A stretch of 64,000 bases of DNA, taken from assembly GCF_001280085.1 (NCBI RefSeq), contig NZ_LGED01000207.1, positions 44,327-108,326 of the forward strand. Direction: 5' to 3'. Below are positions 56,135 through 64,000 of this stretch, piece after piece (position 1 is the stretch's first letter; each line of letters begins with the position of its first letter). Source of the stretch: Saccharothrix sp. NRRL B-16348. GTDB lineage: Bacteria; Actinomycetota; Actinomycetes; Mycobacteriales; Pseudonocardiaceae. Made by a program: the position numbers and the translations under genes. The notes beneath the pieces are model-generated. The model made no database searches. It saw only the letters and a list, made by a program, of their open reading frames with translations, and was not told the origin of the DNA.

Positions 56135-57693
56135 TACTCGCCTTCCGATTCCGACGCCGGCGAGGCGCCAGTGGCGTGCTCGGCGCTCGTGGCGCCGGTC
56201 ATCGCACTGCCGAGGTCTTCCGGGGTGACCGTGGCCGGGTCGGCGTCCGCGACCAGTCGACCGCGCAGCATCACCCGGATGGTGTCGGACAGGCCGATCA
56301 GCTCGTCCAGGTCCGCCGAGATCAGCAGCACGGCCAGGCCGCGGGCGCGGGCGTTGCGGATCTCGTCCCAGATCAGCGCCTGCGCGCCGACGTCGACACC
56401 GCGGGTGGGGTGCGACGCGATGAGCAGCACGGGGTCGCCGGACAGCTCACGGCCGACCACGAGCTTCTGCTGGTTGCCGCCGGACAGCGCGACGGCGGCC
56501 ACGTCGATGCCCGGCGTGCGCACGTCGAAGTCCTCGACGATGCGCTCGGTGTCCTTCTTCGCGCCCGCGAGGTCGAGCCACTGGCCCTTAGACACGGGAC
56601 GGCGGGTCTGGTGGCCGAGAATGCGGTTCGCCCACAGCGGCTGCGTTAGCAGCAGGCCCTGGCGGTGGCGGTCCTCGGGGATGTAGCCGATGCCCGCTTC
56701 ACGGCGGGAGAGCGTGCCCAGCCTGGTCAGGTCGCGGTCGCCGAGCAGCACGCGGCCGTGGTGCGCCTTGCGCATGCCCATGATCGTCTCGACCAGCTCG
56801 GTCTGCCCGTTGCCCTCGACGCCCGCGATGCCGACGATCTCGCCCGCGCGCACGACCAGGTCGATGTCGTCGAGCACCGGCCGGGTGCCCTCCGCCGCGA
56901 CCAGGCCCAGGTTCTCCACCTGCAGCACGACGCGGTCGGTGACCGTGGACTCGCGGGTCTCCGGGCTGGGCAGCTCGCTGCCGACCATCATCTCGGCCAG
57001 CTGGCGCGAGCTGACGGCCTTCGGGTCGGCGGTGCCCACCGTGGTGCCGCGGCGGATGATCGTGACGGAGTCGGCGATCGAGCGCACCTCGTCCAGCTTG
57101 TGCGAGATGAACAGGAACGTGAAGCCCTGCTGCTGCATGCCGCGCAGGGTGGCGAACAGCTCGTCCACCTCCTGCGGCACGAGCACCGCGGTCGGCTCGT
57201 CCAGGATGATCACCTTGGCGCCGCGGTAGAGCACCTTCAGGATCTCGACCCGCTGCCGGTCGGCCACGCCGAGGCGTTCGACGAGCACACCGGGGTCGAC
57301 GGTCAGGCCGGTGGCGTCGGCGAGTTCCAGGATGCGCTTGCGCGCCTTGCCGCCGATGCCGTGCAGGGACTCGGCGCCGAGGACGACGTTCTCCTGCACG
57401 GTCAGGTTGTCGGCGAGCATGAAGTGCTGGTGCACCATGCCGATGCCGGCCTTGATCGCGTCGGCGGGCGTGCGGAACCGGACCTGCTCGCCCGCCACCT
57501 CGATGGTGCCCTCGTCGGGCTGCTGCATCCCGTACAGGATCTTCATCAGGGTGGACTTGCCCGCGCCGTTCTCACCGCACAGCGCGTGCACCTCGCCGAC
57601 CTGCACGCTGAGGTGGACGTCGCTGTTGGCGACGACACCCGGGAAGCGCTTGGTGATGCCCGACAGGACGACGGCAGGGGTCGTAGTGCTCAT
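56134..57693 (-). CDS. Nucleoside ABC importer, ATPase with two ABC domains
   Basis: A 519-residue double-ABC ATPase (NupO/YufO-like, RbsA type). First domain: Walker A GENGAGKST (40-48), Walker B VIILDEPTA; its signature is degenerate (VERLGVADRQRVEI). Second domain: Walker A is degenerate (GVEGNGQTEL) as usual for the family, signature LSGGNQQK, ASHPTRGVD instead of a glutamate Walker B. The Ala/Ser-rich C-terminal tail is not conserved. It follows the binding protein gene and a hairpin. Confidence 0.93.
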   Translation of the reverse strand: MSTTTPAVVLSGITKRFPGVVANSDVHLSVQVGEVHALCGENGAGKSTLMKILYGMQQPDEGTIEVAGEQVRFRTPADAIKAGIGMVHQHFMLADNLTVQENVVLGAESLHGIGGKARKRILELADATGLTVDPGVLVERLGVADRQRVEILKVLYRGAKVIILDEPTAVLVPQEVDELFATLRGMQQQGFTFLFISHKLDEVRSIADSVTIIRRGTTVGTADPKAVSSRQLAEMMVGSELPSPETRESTVTDRVVLQVENLGLVAAEGTRPVLDDIDLVVRAGEIVGIAGVEGNGQTELVETIMGMRKAHHGRVLLGDRDLTRLGTLSRREAGIGYIPEDRHRQGLLLTQPLWANRILGHQTRRPVSKGQWLDLAGAKKDTERIVEDFDVRTPGIDVAAVALSGGNQQKLVVGRELSGDPVLLIASHPTRGVDVGAQALIWDEIRNARARGLAVLLISADLDELIGLSDTIRVMLRGRLVADADPATVTPEDLGSAMTGATSAEHATGASPASESEGE

Positions 57694-57733
57694 GGAAGCT
57701 CCGTGTGATCTCCGGCTGCGCCGGGGCTAACCA

Positions 57734-57773
57734 CGCACTGGGCCCCGCGAGGGTGCTCGCAGGGCCCAGTGCG
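57734..57773. terminator. Intercistronic hairpin (attenuator) after the BMP gene
   Basis: Perfect 12-base arms CGCACTGGGCCC (57734-57745) and GGGCCCAGTGCG (57762-57773), between the binding-protein stop and the ATPase start. Such partial terminators raise the amount of binding protein relative to the membrane parts. Confidence 0.75.
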
Positions 57774-57790
57774 CCGGAGGCCGGATGGGG

Positions 57791-58933
57791 TTACGGCGTG
57801 GACTCGACCTTGATCTTGCCCGCGATGATCTGGGCCTTGTAGCCCTCGAGCACCGCCTTCAGGTTGTCGTCGATCTTGCCGCCGGAGGTGGAGTAGCCGA
57901 CACCGTCCACGGACAGGTCGAACACCTTCGGCAGGCTCGCCAGGTCGTTCTTGGCGACCGCCTTGACGAAGTCGTACACCGCGACGTCGACCCGCTTGAG
58001 CATGGACGAGACGATGATGTCCTTCGACTCCTCGACCGTCTTCTGGTTGTACTGGTCGGAGTCGACGCCGATGGCGAGCGCGTTGCCCGTCTTCGCGGCC
58101 GAGAACACGCCCTTACCGGAGGCGCCCGCGGCGTGGTACAGCACGTCGGCGCCGGCCTCGATCTGGCCGGTCGCGGCCTCCTGGCCCTTGGTCGGGTCCT
58201 GGAAACCGGTGAAGTCGCCCGCCGGGGTCAGGTACTTCGACTCGATCTTGATGTCCGGGGCGGCGGTCTTGGCGCCCTGGGCGTAGCCCGCGTCGAACTT
58301 CTGGATCAGCGGGATCTCCACGCCGCCGACGAAGCCGATGTGGCACTTCTTCGACTGGTAGGCGGCGATGACGCCCGCCAGGAAGGAGCCCTGCTCCTCG
58401 GCGAAGACGAGCGGCGTCACGTTGGCCGCGCCCTCGACCGCGCCGTCGACGATCGCGAACTTGACGTTCGGGAACTCGGGCGCGACGACCTTCAGCGACT
58501 CCGCGTAGGCGAAGCCGACACCGATGATCGGGTTGAAGCCCTCGCTCGCGAGCTGGCGCAGCCGGGTCTGCTTGGCGTCCTCCGGCTCGTTCGGCGCGGC
58601 GGTCAGCTCCTTGACCTCGGCGATGCCGAAGTCGGCCTTGGCCTTGTCCAGGCCCGCCGCGGCGGAGTCGTTGAACGACGCGTCGCCCCGACCGCCGATG
58701 TCGTAGGCCAGACCGACCTTGAGCGCGCTGCCGTCGACCTTCTCGCCCGACGCGGCGCTGCTGGACGTGGCGGAGGCCGCCGGCGGCTTGTCAGCCAGCT
58801 TGCAGCCCTCGGCGGTGTTGGTGGACCCGGACCCGGTGTTGTTCCCACCGGTGTCCTTGGCGCAGGCGGCCATCGTGAGAACGCTGGTCAGCGCGATCGC
58901 GGCCACCGCGAGGCCACGCATTCGACGACGCAC
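57791..58933 (-). CDS. BMP-family nucleoside-binding lipoprotein
   Basis: A 380-residue lipoprotein of the PnrA/BmpA family that binds nucleosides for the importer. Lipobox LTMAAC has the lipidated C24; the mature protein starts AKDTGG with a Ser/Gly linker, then a two-lobe binding fold (VGLAYDIGGRGDASFNDSA, VGFAYAESLKVVAPEFPNVKFAIVD, GAGADVLYHAAGASGKGVF-like). GTG at 58933 has GGGAGGGAG upstream; ATG four codons later is possible. First gene of the operon running to deoA. Confidence 0.92.
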   Translation of the reverse strand: MRRRMRGLAVAAIALTSVLTMAACAKDTGGNNTGSGSTNTAEGCKLADKPPAASATSSSAASGEKVDGSALKVGLAYDIGGRGDASFNDSAAAGLDKAKADFGIAEVKELTAAPNEPEDAKQTRLRQLASEGFNPIIGVGFAYAESLKVVAPEFPNVKFAIVDGAVEGAANVTPLVFAEEQGSFLAGVIAAYQSKKCHIGFVGGVEIPLIQKFDAGYAQGAKTAAPDIKIESKYLTPAGDFTGFQDPTKGQEAATGQIEAGADVLYHAAGASGKGVFSAAKTGNALAIGVDSDQYNQKTVEESKDIIVSSMLKRVDVAVYDFVKAVAKNDLASLPKVFDLSVDGVGYSTSGGKIDDNLKAVLEGYKAQIIAGKIKVESTP

Positions 58934-59292
58934 GGCTCGTCTCCCTCCCTGCTCGTCTAGGAGCAGACAAATCCCGACGGCGGGCCGTCGGGGCTTCCGA
59001 GTGGCGAACCGTACCCCGTAGTAATGACACCCGCGCACGTACCGGTCCGCACGTGACCTAATCGTTGGTGCCATCAAGCGAATCCGCCACTCGTAGTGAT
59101 AGCGCGACTTCCCCGCGTCGTAGTCGATTACGCACCGTCAATGGTCGGACCGGGTGAAGTGGCCGTTCGGCGACCGTGGGCCGATCAAGGTTCGGAGGCC
59201 CGCAGGGTTAACCCGTTGGTGAGGCGTTGGGGCGGCGTTGGCGGGATCCGGTGCACTCCAGCCTGCACCGATATCCCCCCTAGGAGGTTGCC
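58934..59292. promoter_or_regulatory. Divergent intergenic region, BMP gene / YbaB cluster
   Basis: A 359-base gap. An AGGAGG site (59282-59287) lies six bases before the TTG start at 59293. I see no riboswitch, no clear palindromic operator and no extra gene. Confidence 0.5.
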
Positions 59293-59820
59293 TTGGACCC
59301 CCAGCAGTGGCTCGACAACTTCGAGGCAAAGCTGGCCGATCTCCAGCGGAAGTCGGCCGACCTCCAGGAGAACTTCGAGAACTCGCAGGCCACGGCGTCG
59401 AGCCCGGACGGCGCGGTGACGATCACCGTCGGCCCGAACGGCGGGCTGCTGAACATCCAGCTCGGCCACCGGGCGACCGAACTCGGCTCCGCCCGCCTCA
59501 CCGCCCTGATCATGCAGACGGCCAAGGTGGCGCAGAAGCAGGCCGCGCAGCAGGTGATGGCGGCGTTCGAGCCGCTCGGCGAGGGCACCGAGGCCATGCG
59601 GATGGTCAGCGACGCCATCCCGGACGACCAGGTCGAGGACGACGACGAGCCCGACTACGCCGAGCCGGAGGCCGAGCCCGCGCCGCACCCGGTCGCGGCC
59701 CACGCACCCGCTCCGGCAGCTCCCCCGGCCCCGGCGAGCAGGCAGCCGCAGATGCCGTCGCGACCGGCGCGCCCCTCGCGTCCCGGTGACGACGAGGACG
59801 ACGACAACCAGCCCTGGTGA
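59293..59820 (+). CDS. YbaB/EbfC-family protein with acidic Pro-rich tail
   Basis: A 175-residue protein. Residues 1-105 match YbaB/EbfC: an N-terminal coiled helix, the hairpin SSPDGAVTITVGPNGGLLNIQLGH and the C-terminal helix; the tail is Pro/Ala-rich and acidic (VEDDDEPDYAEPEAEPAP, GDDEDDD). TTG at 59293 is fixed by a perfect AGGAGG six bases upstream. It starts the second WXG cluster, mirroring 46794-47728. Confidence 0.85.
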   Translation: MDPQQWLDNFEAKLADLQRKSADLQENFENSQATASSPDGAVTITVGPNGGLLNIQLGHRATELGSARLTALIMQTAKVAQKQAAQQVMAAFEPLGEGTEAMRMVSDAIPDDQVEDDDEPDYAEPEAEPAPHPVAAHAPAPAAPPAPASRQPQMPSRPARPSRPGDDEDDDNQPW

Positions 59821-59837
59821 CGAGGAGACCCTGAGCG

Positions 59838-61496
59838 ATGACCGCCCCCGACACCCCGATCGCCTCGCCACCGGGCATGGAGATCACCGAGAAGAACAAG
59901 TTCAAGGGCTCGCTGTTCATCTCGGCCTGGGACGAGATGATCACCACGATCGGCAAGGACGCGGAGACCGAGACCGAGAAGGCGCTGGACATCACGTTCG
60001 CCGCGATCGGCACGGCGTCGTCCATGGCCATGCTGGCGGTCGACCCGTTCGGCACGATCCTCGGCGCGGGCATCGGCTGGCTGATCGAGCACGTGACGTT
60101 CCTGAAAGAACCGCTCGACCAGCTCATGGGCGACCCCGAGGAGATCGAGGCCAACGTCGAGGCGACCAAGAAGCAGGCCGCCGAGCTGCGCGTGCTGGCC
60201 GAGGACCACCGGCGCGAGCTGGCCACGTTCGACGGGTGGACCGGCGCGTCGTCCGAGGCGTTCCAGAAGAACATGGAGTCGATGGGCCAGGAGCTGGACG
60301 CGCTGGCCAACGCCGTCGAGCAGAAGGCCAAGATCGTCGCGATCTGCGGCGTGCTGGTGTCCGTGCTGCGCGACATCGTGCGCGACCTGATCGCCCAGCT
60401 GCTCGGGTCGCTGCTGGCGGGCGCGCTGATCGCCGCCGCCACCGCGGTCATCACGTTCGGCGCGTCGATCGCGGCCTACATCGGCTTCGCGGTCGGCAAG
60501 GCCGTGGCGCTCGGCGTGAACATCGCGTCCCGGATCGCCCGGCTGACCGCGGCGCTCGGCAGGCAGATGGGCCGGATCAAGAACCTCGACGAGATCACCG
60601 AGAGCGTCGGCAAGGGCTGGAACCGGTTCGAGAACATCGCCGACGTGGCCGAGGTCGGCTACGAGTCGTGGAAGGCGCAGAAGGGCGTCGACCGCGAGAT
60701 CGACAAGGCGCTGGCCAAGGACGTGCAGGACGACAAGGTCTCCGACGCCAACAAGAAGGCCGAAGAGGCCAACGAGCGGTACAGCAAGGCCAAGGAGGAG
60801 GAAGCCGCCGCGGCCGAGGAGGCCAAGAAGGCCAACGAGGACGTGAACGCGGCGGCCACGAAGGCGAGCGAGGCCAACGACAAGGCCAACGCGTACGTCG
60901 AGGAGGCCAACGCCGCCGCCGCGCGCGGTGACCAGGCGGGCCGGGACGCGGCGATGGCCAAGTACGAGGCGGCCAAGGTCGAGGCGGACGCGGCCCGCGG
61001 TGAAGCGGCCCAGGCCGCGGAGAAGGCGGCGAGGGAAGCCCGCGACGTCGCCGACGCCGCCAAGGCGAGCAACGAGGCGTTGGCCGACGCGAAGCCCGCC
61101 GACGACGCCGCGAAGGCCGCGTACGAGGAGTACAAGCGCAACAACCCGGGCACGGACGACCCGGCGCGCACGTCCGCCGAGAACGACATGTCGGCCAAGA
61201 ACGACGCGGCCAAGGCAGCGAACGCCACGTACGAGCAGGCCAACGTGGACTTCGCGGCGGCCAACGCGGCGGCGGCCGAGGCCAACGCCAGGGCGTTCGC
61301 GTCCGGCAGCGACGCCGACATCAAGGCCGCCGAGGAGGCCTCGCGCAAGGCCGAGCAGGCCGGCACGAGCGTCGAGCAGGCGGCGAACGACGCGAAGTCG
61401 GCCGGTGAGGCGGCGAAGTCGAGCTACGACTCGTTCCAGTCGCAGTTCTCGCAGCCCTCGTCGAGCGAGACGTCCACCAGTTCCGTCCAGGTCTAG
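59838..61496 (+). CDS. WXG-like type VII substrate with Ala-rich coiled coil
   Basis: A 552-residue protein. The N-terminal part contains a WXG motif (W-T-G in FDGWTGASSEAF, about 133) and hydrophobic helices (55-80, 170-215) typical of larger PPE/LXG-like type VII proteins. From about 280 to 520 it is an Ala/Glu/Lys-rich coiled coil with short repeats (KAEEANERYSKAKEEEAAAAEEAKKAN). No signal peptide. It is translated with the YbaB-like and repeat-protein genes. Confidence 0.75.
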   Translation: MTAPDTPIASPPGMEITEKNKFKGSLFISAWDEMITTIGKDAETETEKALDITFAAIGTASSMAMLAVDPFGTILGAGIGWLIEHVTFLKEPLDQLMGDPEEIEANVEATKKQAAELRVLAEDHRRELATFDGWTGASSEAFQKNMESMGQELDALANAVEQKAKIVAICGVLVSVLRDIVRDLIAQLLGSLLAGALIAAATAVITFGASIAAYIGFAVGKAVALGVNIASRIARLTAALGRQMGRIKNLDEITESVGKGWNRFENIADVAEVGYESWKAQKGVDREIDKALAKDVQDDKVSDANKKAEEANERYSKAKEEEAAAAEEAKKANEDVNAAATKASEANDKANAYVEEANAAAARGDQAGRDAAMAKYEAAKVEADAARGEAAQAAEKAAREARDVADAAKASNEALADAKPADDAAKAAYEEYKRNNPGTDDPARTSAENDMSAKNDAAKAANATYEQANVDFAAANAAAAEANARAFASGSDADIKAAEEASRKAEQAGTSVEQAANDAKSAGEAAKSSYDSFQSQFSQPSSSETSTSSVQV

Positions 61497-61517
61497 AAGA
61501 ACCACGGAGAACCAGCC

Positions 61518-64000
61518 ATGGCACGCGGTGGCGGCGGCGTCGACTCGAACACCCCGGGCTCCTCGGGCAACCCGTCGTCACCGCCACCGTCCGCGCCACC
61601 GCCGCCCGCGGGCGGGCCGACCGGCAACACCGGCTTCGGCATGAGCGAGTCGACCATGTCCGACCTGGACAAGCGGGCCGGCAGCCTGCGGGACCGGCTG
61701 GCGGCGATCTCCGGCGGGTTGCAGGGGCTCAAGCTCGCGCCCAACGCGCTCGGTCCGATCGGCATCGTCGCCGTGCCCGCGTTGAACAGCTCGAACGACG
61801 CGTCGGTGCAGCAGGCGAACAACGCGTCGACCGCGATGGGCAACGTCCAGTCCGGGTTGAAGGCCACCGCCCAGACGCACGTGCAGAACGACCAGTTCGC
61901 CCGCGACCAGTTCACCAAGATCGACCCGAACTCGAACGCCCAGCGGCCACCGGGCTCACCCGGCAACGGGCCGCTCGGGGCGAAGGGGCCGGGCGGGCCA
62001 TCCGTCACGCCGGTGACCAACGTGCCGGGCGCGTCGGGACCGAACGGGACCGGCGGGACCAAGGGCGCCGGTGGGCCTTCCGTCACGCCGGTGAAGAACG
62101 TGCCCGGCGCGACCGGGCCGAACGGGACCGGTGGGACCAAGGGGCCGGGTGGTCCGGCGGTCGGGCCGGTGAAGAACCTGCCGGGGGCGGCCGGGCCGAA
62201 CGTGCCTGGTGGGACGCATGGCACCGGCGGGCCGGCGGTGGGGCCGGTCAAGAATCTGCCGGGCGCGACCGGACCCAATGTGCCGGGCGGGACGAGCGGT
62301 ACCGGTGGGCCCGCGGTCGGGCCGGTCAAGAACCTGCCCGGCGGGCCGGGCGTGACCCCGCCCGGTGGACCGCGCGGCACCGGCGGACCGGCGGTCGGGC
62401 CGATCACGAACGTTCCCGGCGCGTCCGGACCGAATTCGGGTGGGTCGACCAAGTCGCCCGGTGGTCCGGCGGTCGGGCCGGTCAAGAACCTGCCGGGTGC
62501 GCCCGGCGTGACCCCGCCCGGTGGACCCCGTGGCACCGGCGGACCGGCGGTGGGGCCGATTGCCGGCGTTCCGGGTGGTCCTGGTTCTCCGGGTGGTCCG
62601 CGCGGCGGCGGTGGGGTGCCCGGCGGCGGTGTGCCCGGTGTGACCCCGCCCGGTTCCAGGTCGTCCGGCGAGCCGGCGGTCAAGGGCGGCCCGACGCCAG
62701 GTGCGGGGCCGGTGACCGGCGCGACCACGCCCGGCGCGAGCACGGCGGCCCGCAGCATCGGCGGCGCGCTGTCCGGTGCGCCCACCGTGACGCCACCACC
62801 CATGGGCGGTGCCCCAATGGCTCCCGGTGCGGCTCCTGGTGCGGCCGGTGGGACGGACCGTTCGAGCAAGTTCACGGGTGGGCCGGGCAAGGGCGTCTTC
62901 GACGTGCCCAAGCCGCCCACGGGCGACGGCAACATCAACAAAGCCCCGACCAGTTCGCCCTCCACACCACCACCCGCGCCGAAGCCGACCATCAGCGCAC
63001 CCGGCGGCGGCATCCCGAGCACTCCCAGCGCCAGTGCGCCGCCGATCAGTGCGCCTCCGACCGGCGCACCCACGACCAGCGCACCCACGACCAGCGCACC
63101 CGGCAGCGGCACTCCGAGCACCGCGACGGCTCCGCCGTCGACCGGTCCGAAGTCCGCTCCGGGTGTGCCGTCGGTGAGCGCTCCGGCCGTGCCCCCGATG
63201 GGCGGTGCTCCGATGGCTCCCGGCGCCGCGCCCGGTGCGGCCGGTGGGACGGACCGTTCGAGCAAGTTCACCGGCGGGCCCGGCAAGGACGTCTTCGACG
63301 CACCCAAGCCGCCCACCGGCGACGGCAACATCAACAAAGCCCCGGCCAACTCGCCCTCCACACCACCACCCGCGCCGAAGCCGACCATCAGCACGCCCGC
63401 GGTCGGCACGCCCAGCGCCCCGACCATCAGCACGCCGGGCACCGCCACCTCTGCTCCAGGCACACCCGGTGCTGCGGCCAACAGCGCTCCTGGCACCGCC
63501 ACCGCTCCGCCTCCGACCAGCCCGAAGCCGTCCCCCGCCGTCGTGCCGCCGGTGAGCGCACCGGTGGCACCGCCGGTCGCAGCGCCGCCGGCCGCGGGCG
63601 CTCCGGGCGCGAGCCCGTCAACGGACCGTTCGAGCAAGTTCACCGGCGGACCGGACAAGGGCGTGTTCGACGCACCCAAGCCCCCGACCGGCGACGGCAA
63701 CGTCAACAAAGCCCCGGTCAGCTCGCCCTCGACGCCGCCACCTGCGCCGAAACCCACCATCAGCGCACCTCCGTCGCCAAGCCCGATCAGCACGCCGCCC
63801 ACGGTCACCGCTCCACCCACGGTCACCCCTGCGGCAACGCCACCGGCCGCACCACCGGTCTCCACCCCACCGACCACATCTCCCGCGCCGGTCACCTCAC
63901 CCACGCCTCCCCCGGCGAACACCACCCAGCCCTCACCGACCACCCGACCAGCGCCGCCCACGATCACCGCGCCGCCGACGGTCACTGCTCCACCCACGAT
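61518..64000 (+). CDS. Very long Gly/Pro-rich repeat protein, 3' end beyond window
   Basis: Starts at ATG 61518, 21 bases after the previous stop; open to the window end (at least 827 codons). Residues 1-150 hold a Gly/Pro head and an EspC/WXG-like helical part (MSESTMSDLDKRAGSLRDRLAAI). Next is a collagen-like zone with about eight 24-residue repeats (GGPAVGPVKNLPGA type). Then come three long modules whose core ACGGACCG starts at 62853, 63249 and 63621, each with SSKFTGGP and FDxPKPPTGDGN followed by Pro/Ala/Ser-rich sequence. No toxin domain is seen inside the window. A surface or type VII-secreted structural or effector protein is likely. Confidence 0.7.
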   Translation, partial: MARGGGGVDSNTPGSSGNPSSPPPSAPPPPAGGPTGNTGFGMSESTMSDLDKRAGSLRDRLAAISGGLQGLKLAPNALGPIGIVAVPALNSSNDASVQQANNASTAMGNVQSGLKATAQTHVQNDQFARDQFTKIDPNSNAQRPPGSPGNGPLGAKGPGGPSVTPVTNVPGASGPNGTGGTKGAGGPSVTPVKNVPGATGPNGTGGTKGPGGPAVGPVKNLPGAAGPNVPGGTHGTGGPAVGPVKNLPGATGPNVPGGTSGTGGPAVGPVKNLPGGPGVTPPGGPRGTGGPAVGPITNVPGASGPNSGGSTKSPGGPAVGPVKNLPGAPGVTPPGGPRGTGGPAVGPIAGVPGGPGSPGGPRGGGGVPGGGVPGVTPPGSRSSGEPAVKGGPTPGAGPVTGATTPGASTAARSIGGALSGAPTVTPPPMGGAPMAPGAAPGAAGGTDRSSKFTGGPGKGVFDVPKPPTGDGNINKAPTSSPSTPPPAPKPTISAPGGGIPSTPSASAPPISAPPTGAPTTSAPTTSAPGSGTPSTATAPPSTGPKSAPGVPSVSAPAVPPMGGAPMAPGAAPGAAGGTDRSSKFTGGPGKDVFDAPKPPTGDGNINKAPANSPSTPPPAPKPTISTPAVGTPSAPTISTPGTATSAPGTPGAAANSAPGTATAPPPTSPKPSPAVVPPVSAPVAPPVAAPPAAGAPGASPSTDRSSKFTGGPDKGVFDAPKPPTGDGNVNKAPVSSPSTPPPAPKPTISAPPSPSPISTPPTVTAPPTVTPAATPPAAPPVSTPPTTSPAPVTSPTPPPANTTQPSPTTRPAPPTITAPPTVTAPPT

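Noticed and set aside
58934..59292. Purine riboswitch before the nucleoside importer
   Set aside because: No three-way junction or conserved core could be recognised.
61493..63997. 834-codon open frame on the minus strand over the repeat protein
   Set aside because: It is antisense to a repetitive GC-rich gene and reads as Gly/Val/Ala low-complexity sequence with no start signal.

Overview
The window is high-GC actinobacterial DNA with dense genes, many GTG starts, and start/stop overlaps inside operons. Several first genes have a TANNNT -10 box only 6-8 bases before the start codon, which predicts leaderless mRNAs. Protein content and gene order point to Pseudonocardiales (Saccharothrix/Lentzea/Actinosynnema-like); this placement is inference from the sequence, not a database match. 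Much of the gene order parallels M. tuberculosis Rv3302c-Rv3315c as I recall it (glpD, lpdA, Rv3304-like, amiA1/amiB1, deoD, pmmB, upp, Rv3311-like, add, deoA, cdd), with other genes inserted between.

Layout. 0-10 kb: a cut-off DUF559-type protein, a gamma-glutamylcyclotransferase-like protein, LpdA, glycerol use (glpK, channel, glpD) and two M20 amidohydrolases. 10-15 kb: meaB-mutB-mutA, methylmalonyl-CoA mutase and its chaperone. 15-24 kb: a receptor Ser/Thr kinase, an MFS transporter, pnp-pmmB, and a MerR regulator with two aldo/keto reductases. 24-25.7 kb: a small accessory patch with a degenerate Fic/Doc-like gene behind a perfect LexA-type box, a ribbon-helix-helix protein and a TetR regulator. 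25.8-34 kb: a chitinase with two DasR-type sites, an NAD(P)-binding protein, upp, an oxidoreductase, envelope proteins and a deacetylase/GT2 fusion. 34-37.5 kb: deoC and two aldehyde dehydrogenase genes, one only half length. 37.5-42 kb: an ECF sigma factor, a zinc-finger membrane protein and an ABC exporter. 42-48 kb: a Panacea-Fic toxin-antitoxin pair, a sortase-type surface protein, a SUKH protein and a first WXG/NlpC/YbaB cluster. 48-59 kb: adenosine deaminase, a coiled-coil protein and a nucleoside uptake and salvage operon (BMP lipoprotein, ATPase, two permeases, cdd, deoA). 59-64 kb: a second YbaB/WXG cluster ending in a very long repeat-rich protein that leaves the window.

How the genes fit. 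Imported nucleosides can be deaminated (Cdd, Add), phosphorolysed (DeoA, Pnp), and their sugar phosphate isomerised (possibly by PmmB) and cleaved by DeoC. The acetaldehyde can be oxidised by the aldehyde dehydrogenase, and uracil rescued by Upp. The glycerol genes form a second complete route.

Non-coding DNA is unusually structured. A degenerate repeat with a 22-base period recurs in three intergenic gaps, a 30-base tandem repeat follows an ABC permease gene, and a long inverted repeat with alternative pairings lies between the coiled-coil gene and deoA. I saw no tRNA, rRNA, CRISPR array or intact insertion sequence.
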